Origin: Chloromonas sp. AAM2 | Taxonomy: Eukaryota; Chlorophyta; Chlorophyceae; Chlamydomonadales; Chlamydomonadaceae | Direction of reading: 5' to 3' | Assembly: GCA_004335635.1 (NCBI GenBank) | Contig: QAXH01003159.1 | Location: 1 to 11,770 of the forward strand | DNA: 11,770 bases | Position numbers and translations under genes: made by a program | The notes under the pieces: generated by a model | What the model was told of the DNA's origin: nothing | Seen by the model: only the letters and a program-made list of their open reading frames with translations | The model's database searches: none | In this document: piece after piece, positions 8,301 through 11,770 of the stretch | Position numbering within the stretch: the first letter of the stretch is position 1 | Layout of the letters: the number at the start of each line of letters is the position of its first letter

Positions 8301-11300
8301 AGCATTTGCACGTTGCCAGGCCATCAACAGCCACCTTCACTTCCTGCTACGGCGTTGCACGTTCGTCTGGTGGCCAGGTTTCCTGCATCATCAGCGATTC
8401 GTGTTGCCTGGTCAAGAATAGTTTCAGATCGACTTTTGTCGCAGTGTGATTTCATGGCTGTTGCGCTTCACGTTGTCATCGAAACTCACTACTTCAGTGC
8501 TCTAGCGTTTGCAGATGCTGTCCGGCCTCCAGCATGCGCTTGGCTTACTTCGCTCCACTCATCCCGCTGTAGCCCAGCTGCTGAGTCAGCGCCAGGCACA
8601 TGGATCACATGGGTCACTTCCAGGGCCCACCCAGGAGGTGTCACCTGCTGATATGGAGCGCATGGTGCAGACCTTGAGGGAGGGACAGCAACATGCACAA
8701 CAGATCATGGCCAACATGGCACCTTTGGTCCCTGCAGTGCAGCATCCAATGGGTGAGTGGCAATGCGGACAAAAGATGTGTGCAGCCAGTGCGCGGGCAT
8801 GCAGGCGGCGGTGCTGATGCCTGTGCTACGCCAGGTTCTGCCTTCATTGTGCGGATTTGATTCAAGCTTACAGGCCTCTTCAACCCAGCCAAGTGGGTTG
8901 GCACTTGGCTTGGCGCACACATGTGTCTTCTTTGTTATGACCTGCTCGACCGGATTTGGCTTGAACACGTGTCCACTGCGCTAATCTTGGCAGACCCACA
9001 CGCCGCAACGCTGTGTTTGATCTATTGCAGGAGCGGCTGCAGCTGCCATGCCAGGTCAGGCACCAGCAGCAGCCAATGCCTTGTCGGCAGAGCAGCAGGA
9101 GGCCATGGCGCAGAAGGTGGGTGCAGCTGCAGGCACTGCTTGCTTCTAGACACTGCCCAAGATTTTGAACAGGCCAAGCAGGCCAATGTCACAAATGCAT
9201 GTTGCGAAATCTTTCCAAGCCGTGTTGTGATTCCAAGCTGCCTAATTCCTGTGCGTATAAAATAATGGCTAGTGCACCGGGGCCGATGTTGTGCATTGCC
9301 ACTCACCACCCCAGTAGGAGAGTGTGGCCGTGGTCATGCAGGCAGCAAGTGTCGGCATTGTTGATGAATGCATGCTGAGCATGGGGGTGACCTACCTGTC
9401 TACCTTTGATGCTGCAGATGGTGTCTGGCCTCCAACATGCGCTTGGCTTACTTCGTTCCACTCATCCCGCTGTGGCCCAGCTGCTGAGTCAGCGCCAGTC
9501 ACATGCATCACATGCATCACATGGGCCACAGCCAGGGCCGACCCAGGGTGTGTCACGCGCTGACATGGAGCGCATGGTGCAGACCTTGAGGGAGGGACAG
9601 CAACATGCACAACATATCATGGCCAATGTTGCACCACTGCTAAGGCCGCCACCTAGCATTGAACACCCAGCCACAGAGGACTGCATTAGCCTGGCGTCAG
9701 AGCCCAGCAGTCAAACAGGCGAGGACGAGTATGATGATTTGAACTGCAATGATGGCGATGACAAGGGGCTCGGTTGGGAGGGGCACCCATCGCCTGTCAG
9801 AACACCTTCCTTTCCGTCATCGTACGCAAGCGACCAAGGGCCTGTACATCTCGATGATGGGTGTGGTAGCCTGACCTCACAGGGCAGCAAGCCCTGGTCG
9901 GATGCAGGCAGCGACAATAGCACTGACTACAGCACCAGCGTGCCTATAACCTCACTGCCAGAGCCACTGGGTAAGTAGCGGCCTGTACTTCACTTTGGTT
10001 TTGATACATGTCACAAGCCGACAACCGGGGCGCCGCTCTGACTTACCCCGAGCAAGAAAACAGAACGAGCGAGAGGAACAAAGCAGACATAACGGGTCTA
10101 AGAAAGGCAGAACACAATAGAAACCGCCTCGGCTAATGTCTAAGGGCAGAGAATGGGAGGCAAGGGAGGTAAGAAAAATTAGGCCAGCCACGCCTCAGAA
10201 ACAGACAGCAAGGCTGTGACGAGGGGTCAAGAGCAGGACCTACGGCACAGGCAGGTAGGCTGCAGGGTCCGGCTAACAGAGAACCAGACGCCCGCCTTGC
10301 AGGCAGAAAATGCAATGGTCCGGGCTCAAAACAAACCAGGCTGCAGGCATGCTGCTCGCATGGGCTGTCACGAAAACGTCCAGGGTGACCCAGAACCGGG
10401 CAGCAGCCAGATTGCCGACACGCGTGACAAAGTCTGGCGCTGGGCAAGTCTGGCGCCATTCAGATAGCGTCCTCCATAGCCCATGGCACTGAGGGCTACC
10501 AAGCAGACAAGAGACCACATGGGTGGTCCGAGCAACCACATCGAGGCTGGACCACAGGCAGGCCTGAAGCTGGTCCGTGACGGTCACTGCTACAGGGCAA
10601 GACCATCAAGAATGCTGGTGGCCTCTTGATTGTGGCTGGACTGAGGCTGAGCACGGACATGTCCACAGTTGAATGAGCCGAGGATGCAGTCGATGGCCAA
10701 GCTCCAAACAGTGTCTTTGAGCAAATCGTGATCTTACTTTGTGCAACCGCAAGCCCAAGAGCTACCCGCAATCACAGGCGAACGAGGCCTTCATGGTCCT
10801 GTTGACCGCCCAAGATGAATTTAGGCTAGGCAGGAGACTGAAAGTTCAAGCAGTCTTCAAGGCCTAGACCTTGATGGTCTTAAGGCTGAAGACAGTAAAG
10901 AGATCAATGTGAACACCAGGGCTTATTGAAACTCAAGCTCTTGTGACTGAAGTCCAGCAGTGCTACATCGCCTCTGGAGCAAAGACACTGCTCAGTACCT
11001 TCTTGTGCAGGGTCAGCCGGTGCTGCCTCGCCTGCACCTGCCAGCAATGCCGCAGCAATCAATGCTTTGTCAGCCGACCAGCAGGAGGCGGTGGCGCAGA
11101 AGGTGAGTCTAAAGGGTGGTCAGTGCGGCGTGATAATAGCAGCATTACCAGGCTTGGGCAGGCCTTGTGAAAGCCATGCCAAGAGGGTGAGTGCATGTGG
11201 CAATCTCACCTCACACTGCCACAACCAAAGGCTGAAAAGCTGTTCAGTGCACTCCACAACCAAAGGCTGAAAAGCTGGTCAGACACGCCGTAGTTTCAAA

Positions 11301-11593
11301 TGCCAAGCACAGGATGTTGTCTGATGGATGTCCAACGTCATGGCACCTGCAGATGTTGTCTGGCCTTCAGCATGCGCTCGGCTTACTCCGCTCCACTCAT
11401 CCCGCTGTGGCCCAGCTGTTGAGTCAGCGCCAGTCACATGGGCCACATGGGTCACTTCCAGGGCCCACCCAGGAGGCGTCACCTGCTGATATGGAGCGCA
11501 TGGTGCAGACCTTGAGGGAGGGACAACAACATGCACAACAGATTATGGCCAACATGGCACCACTGCTGGCACCCCGGGCTCAGGATGCATCAG
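2189..11593 (+). CDS. Multi-exon U-box protein with P-loop-like domain and tandem exon-encoded repeats (3' end outside window)
   Basis: Fifteen exons were traced by hand: 2189-2311, 2574-2966, 3125-3459, 3672-4140, 5136-5331, 5599-5928, 6328-6813, 7193-7278, 7540-7903, 8173-8252, 8515-8752, 9031-9116, 9418-9970, 11011-11102, 11353-11593. Every junction is GT-AG and every phase matches (0,0,2,0,1,1,1, then 0/1 alternating), giving 1357 codons plus one base with no stop. Order of parts: helical N-terminus (residues 1 to about 100), P-loop-like NTPase fold (about 137-275), mixed linker with a Cys cluster (441-505), U-box (about 573-640), Pro-rich linker, then four repeat modules (778-1357). A U-box recruits E2-ubiquitin, so ubiquitin ligase activity is the best supported function. 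Start: ATG at 2189 in good context (A at -3 is absent, but GCC precedes and G follows). Doubt: exons 1-4 might be a separate gene from exons 5-15, since only phase joins them. Confidence 0.6.
2574..2966 (+). CDS. Exon 2: Gln-rich coiled coil and P-loop-like motif
   Basis: 131 codons, phase 0 at both ends; acceptor GACTTGCAG, donor GTAAGC. It opens with a Gln-rich coiled coil (EMQHMQQLAQLAEQAQQAQQ), continues through a charged helix and ends with a beta strand and loop: WRYVVVVGPAGDSKSSF, residues about 137-154 of the full protein. This is the look of a Walker A/G1 motif (GxxxxGK[ST]) with the strand VVVVG before it, except that the glycine before the lysine is Ser. Helix FIREQLERMG follows, as expected after a P-loop. 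The family is not recognised; AIG1-, IRG- or dynamin-like GTPases and STAND ATPases are the folds to test. The intron before it is 262 bp, the usual length in this gene. Confidence 0.75.
3125..3459 (+). CDS. Exon 3: continuation of NTPase-like fold
   Basis: 335 bases, phase 0 start and phase 2 end; acceptor GATGCATCAG after a T-rich stretch, donor GTAAGC. Three hydrophobic strands are visible in the order expected of a G domain: HKVLLLDAVAPAPGG (residues 210-224; a possible Walker B/G3 strand with Asp216 and a Gly-containing loop), ADVLLVLMPEGG (about 236-247), and RVICVPS (268-274), where a GTPase would carry [NT]KxD. That last motif is absent, so guanine specificity is not supported. The helix EAALLAWRLREHM lies between the last two strands. 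The most natural reading is a nucleotide-binding fold that is either divergent or catalytically reduced. The intron before it is only 158 bp, the shortest in the gene. Confidence 0.75.
3672..4140 (+). CDS. Exon 4: helical region after the NTPase-like fold
   Basis: 469 bases; the first base completes an Arg codon split by the phase 2 intron, and the exon ends phase 0 at CAG/GTGGGA. The acceptor CTGTGTACAG follows a pyrimidine-rich tract. The encoded 156 residues begin SGVQLEDTLRDNKHSVRLEL and contain several helices, including LAGLASALDAHK and PDDWAAWLLSEDW, a short Cys/His cluster (CDVRCHCFAKDC), then a low-complexity Ala/Gln/Thr-rich tail that reads like a linker. No domain is recognised; by position it would be the helical partner of the NTPase-like fold. 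The reading frame stays open to 4314 and a strong GTAAGT donor sits at 4295, so a longer version of this exon is possible. Confidence 0.72.
4383..4842 (-). mobile_element. Possible small inverted-repeat element inside intron 4, with minus-strand ORF remnant
   Basis: GGGTTTCATGCAAATCTAA at 4383-4401 pairs as an inverted repeat with TTAGATTTGCATAAGACCC at 4824-4842 (17 of 19 positions). Between them, a minus-strand frame (4650 to 4450, open a little further upstream) encodes a protein-like segment: ATHLLHDINMRLRRSSSLEI followed by EVAFAAALPKSW. It ends in a stop at 4450. The AT-richer composition (about 4560-4620) differs from the flanking exons. An insertion is the simplest reading of the long intron. 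The ORF family is unknown and no target-site duplication was found. Confidence 0.35.
4930..4974 (+). CDS. Possible 45-base mini-exon
   Basis: The segment lies between a good acceptor (pyrimidine-rich tract then CCTTCAG, ending 4929) and a GTAACC donor at 4975. It is exactly 15 codons, phase 0 at both ends, so it could be included or skipped without changing the frame between exon 4 and exon 5. It would encode a Gly/Lys/Arg-rich linker (EAYSGGRGKRKLP). With no transcript evidence this is a weak call and may be chance. Confidence 0.15.
5136..5331 (+). CDS. Exon 5: Cys-containing linker
   Basis: 65 codons plus one base (phase 0 start, phase 1 end); acceptor CACACGCAG, donor GTGAGT. The product contains CEAC, a further Cys ten residues on, a His at WGH and a closing CPW, which suggests a metal site. 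The pattern does not match a RING, TRAF or other zinc finger I know. The next intron is 267 bp, typical here, which supports the boundaries. If that intron were retained, the frame would read CPWCEYSAASYAQ and stop at 5387, giving a second CxxC and a protein that ends before the U-box. The frame is also open upstream of the chosen acceptor, and a competing long ORF lies antisense, so the start is uncertain. Confidence 0.5.
5599..5928 (+). CDS. Exon 6: helical lead-in and first two thirds of the U-box
   Basis: 330 bases, phase 1 at both ends; acceptor CTGCGCAG, donor GTAAGT preceded by ACAA. After a Ser-rich stretch and a helix (SAQASILRAKLMDQLLL) comes the unmistakable U-box core: NPNFLCLITGDVMTDPVITT, SGFTYERHAITRWL, then TDPRT at the splice site (residues about 573-615). 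U-boxes adopt the RING fold without zinc and bind the E2 through the first loop (here FLCLITGDVMTDPV) and the central helix. Both regions look intact, including the Pro after the Asp, the SG[FH]TYER segment and the Trp of the helix, so E2 binding is plausible. Confidence 0.92.
5929..6327 (+). other. Intron 6 (inside the U-box), 399 bp
   Basis: Splits the codon for Asn616 between TDPRT and QRLDSKQ. It contains a short GGCT-type simple repeat at 6084-6115 (GGCTAGCTGACTAGTTGGCT then GGCTGGCTTGCTT). No gene is seen on either strand. Confidence 0.85.
6328..6813 (+). CDS. Exon 7: end of the U-box and Pro-rich linker
   Basis: 486 bases, phase 1 at both ends; acceptor GGCATGCAG, donor GTGGGC. The split codon restores Asn, so the U-box continues NQRLDSKQLIPNYALKATIQ and then AWRARL, matching the conserved second loop and C-terminal helix of the family (L.PN.AL...I..W). 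Total U-box length is about 68 residues, the normal size. The remaining roughly 140 residues are low-complexity, rich in Pro, Ser, Ala and Gln, with a small VRPVRPV repeat encoded by a duplicated 9-base unit near 6525-6543, and a single short helix (VDDISAQLRGIKLEGQAQ). The linker probably separates the catalytic U-box from the repeat array. Confidence 0.88.
6814..7192 (+). other. Intron 7 between linker and repeat array, 379 bp
   Basis: Bounded by ACAG/GTGGGC and CTGCGCAG, phase 1. The frame runs on to 6947 and, if unspliced, would encode a short hydrophobic stretch before a stop. The rest is T-rich (about 7010-7060), as expected of an intron. No other feature is seen. Confidence 0.8.
7193..7278 (+). 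CDS. Module 1, exon A1
   Basis: 86 bases, starting phase 1 and ending phase 0 (CAGAAG/GTGCGT). The acceptor is CTGCGCAG. It encodes a Gly, a variable Ala/Ser/Pro linker beginning MAGRSEP and the conserved helix start LSPAEQEALAQK. The same signature, LSA[ED]QQEA[VM]AQK, is present in the other three A exons, which confirms exon and frame. A1 is the most divergent in this signature (PAEQEAL for AEQQEAV). Confidence 0.85.
7540..7903 (+). CDS. Module 1, exon B1
   Basis: 364 bases, phase 0 start and phase 1 end; acceptor GGCTGCAG, donor GTGCGT. The 121 codons begin MLSGLQHALGLLRSTHPAV and continue with a Ser/His/Gly spacer, then the second helix IERMVQTLREGQQHAQQIM, ANVAPVLRPPPS, and a Ser/Asp/Glu-rich tail with DCTSLTSEASS and NSTDYGS. 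The two helices recur in all B exons, so a repeat unit is the end of exon A plus this core. The tail occurs only in B1 and B3. I do not recognise the fold. The amphipathic helices recall STI1/ubiquilin-type or TPR-like helical repeats only in a general way. Confidence 0.9.
8173..8252 (+). CDS. Module 2, exon A2
   Basis: 80 bases, phase 1 to phase 0; acceptor CTGTTTGCAG, donor GTGGGA. It encodes a variable linker (MANQAVPVQKPESK) followed by LSAEQQEAVAQK, the conserved end of all A exons. The linker is shorter by two codons than in A1 and A3, while the signature is unchanged. This indicates that the signature rather than the linker is under constraint. Confidence 0.87.
8515..8752 (+). CDS. Module 2, exon B2 (short type)
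   Basis: 238 bases, phase 0 to phase 1; acceptor GTTTGCAG, donor GTGAGT. The core is MLSGLQHALGLLRSTHPAV, then QRQAHGSHGSLPGPTQEV, DMERMVQTLREGQQHAQQIM and ANMAPL. There is no acidic tail. Over the first 79 bases it differs from B1 at two positions, both synonymous, and a 59-base block (8656-8714) is identical to B1 (7672-7730). The bases after the splice site (GTGAGTGGCAATGC) resemble those after B1 (GTGCGTGGCAATGC), a small remnant of shared intron sequence. Confidence 0.92.
9031..9116 (+). CDS. Module 3, exon A3
   Basis: 86 bases, phase 1 to phase 0; acceptor TCTATTGCAG, donor GTGGGT. It encodes an Ala-rich linker (GAAAAAMPGQAPAAAN) and then ALSAEQQEAMAQK. The linker resembles that of A4 (Ala/Pro-rich, ending NALSA), not A1 or A2. 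Confidence 0.88.
9418..9970 (+). CDS. Module 3, exon B3 (long type, acidic tail)
   Basis: 553 bases, phase 0 to phase 1; acceptor GATGCTGCAG, donor GTAAGT. The 184 codons start MVSGLQHALGLLRSTHPAV. The Ser/His/Gly spacer is lengthened by a 9-base slippage repeat (SHASHASHG). The second helix follows (DMERMVQTLREGQQHAQHIM), then ANVAPLLRPPPS as in B1, then a tail of about 105 residues that is rich in Asp, Glu, Ser and Gly. The tail holds two variants of the motif seen once in B1: DCISLASEPSS and GCGSLTSQGS, the second followed by NSTDYST. Low-complexity acidic tails with Ser clusters are often phosphorylated or act as degradation signals, which is inference here. Confidence 0.92.
9971..11010 (+). 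other. Long intron between modules 3 and 4, probable insertion
   Basis: 1040 bp, against 270-278 bp for the equivalent introns between modules 1/2 and 2/3. From about 10020 to 10930 the plus strand is rich in A and G with many CAG, AGAC and AGG words, unlike the T-rich introns elsewhere in the gene. No ORF in either strand is convincing; the longest run about 80-108 codons. A local duplication AAGTCTGGCGC occurs twice near 10431 and 10447. The composition shift and extra length suggest an inserted, decayed mobile element, whose ends I could not define. Confidence 0.45.
11011..11102 (+). CDS. Module 4, exon A4
   Basis: 92 bases, phase 1 to phase 0; acceptor CTTGTGCAG, donor GTGAGT. It encodes GSAGAASPAPASNAAAINA and then LSADQQEAVAQK. 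Four residues longer than the A2 product; the extra codons are all in the Ala/Ser/Pro linker. It follows an unusually long intron (1040 bp), but its splice sites are intact. Confidence 0.87.
11219..11282. repeat. Tandem duplication, 35-bp unit, intron of module 4
   Basis: The unit starting CCACAACCAAAGGCTGAAAA at 11219 recurs at 11254, with one mismatch (TGTTCAG versus TGGTCAG). There are 1.8 copies. Confidence 0.85.
11353..11593 (+). CDS. Module 4, exon B4 (short type)
   Basis: 241 bases, phase 0 to phase 1; acceptor GCACCTGCAG, donor GTGGGT. The core is MLSGLQHALGLLRSTHPAV, QRQSHGPHGSLPGPTQEA, DMERMVQTLREGQQHAQQIM, ANMAPLLAP. Its spacer and ANMAP ending match B2, and it lacks the acidic tail. 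Over the first 79 bases it differs from B1 at five positions, all synonymous. The phase 1 end shows that at least one more exon follows outside the window, presumably another A exon or the C-terminus. Confidence 0.92.
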
Positions 11594-11670
11594 GTGGGTA
11601 GCAGTCCATTGATAGGGCATTAGTCCGACCGTACATGCTGCACACTGATGTGCAACGGCTTTCGCAGTGA

Positions 11671-11770
11671 GCTCAGGTTGGTAGGACCAGGCGTGCCATG
11701 TTCACGCATGAATCCAGGCTGGTAGGACCAGGCGTGCCATGTTCACGCATGAATCCAGGCTGGTAGGACC
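11671..11770. repeat. Minisatellite, 41-bp unit, cut by the window edge
   Basis: GGTAGGACCAGGCGTGCCAT begins at 11680 and 11721, and its first nine bases again at 11762, an exact 41-base period. The first 9 bases (11671-11679) are a diverged end of a preceding unit. The array lies in the intron after exon B4 and continues beyond the window. Confidence 0.92.

Noticed and set aside
7148..11536. Recurrent minus-strand ORFs opening MHVAVPPSRSAPCA across the B exons
   Set aside because: They are antisense shadows of the conserved second helix of the B exons, repeated because the exons are repeated.
7540..11593. STI1/ubiquilin, UBA or TPR identity for the repeat
   Set aside because: Only general helical character matches; the residues that define these families were not found.

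Overview
The window is nuclear DNA of a eukaryote. The plus strand carries one large, intron-rich gene that starts near 2189 and runs off the right edge. Base composition is moderate GC, introns are mostly about 250-300 bp with GT donors (GTAAGY, GTGRGN) and TGCAG/GCAG acceptors, and CAG-type codons are frequent. This suits an alga (a chlorophyte would be my first guess, a brown alga or another protist is not excluded). Nothing in the sequence settles the lineage.

Layout. 1-2188: no gene I can defend. It holds a probable decayed DNA transposon with terminal inverted repeats (320-970), a short telomere-like tract beside it, a weak hairpin and scattered minus-strand ORFs. 2189-4140: four exons encode a helical N-terminal region followed by a P-loop NTPase/GTPase-like domain whose Walker A lysine is kept but whose preceding glycine is serine. 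4141-5135: a long intron with a second inverted-repeat element. 5136-5331: a Cys-containing exon. 5599-6813: two exons encode a clear U-box (E3 ubiquitin ligase domain) and a Pro-rich linker. 7193-11593: four tandem copies of a two-exon module (short exon A, long exon B), each with the same splice phases. The intron between modules 3 and 4 is about four times longer than the others, and a 41-bp minisatellite begins in the last intron at the window edge.

All fifteen proposed exons join in phase, giving at least 1357 codons with no stop. The protein would link a helical N-terminal region, a degenerate nucleotide-binding fold and a U-box to an expandable C-terminal repeat array. My reading is a sensor- or adaptor-like ubiquitin ligase whose repeats bind something: this is inference. 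The U-box and the repeat array are firm; the joining of the 2189-4140 exons to the U-box exons rests on splice phase alone, so two adjacent genes remain possible.

The most interesting feature is the repeat array. The B exons are almost identical in DNA and their differences are mostly synonymous, while the introns between them show little or no resemblance. B exons alternate in type (1 like 3, 2 like 4), whereas A exons group differently (3 with 4).
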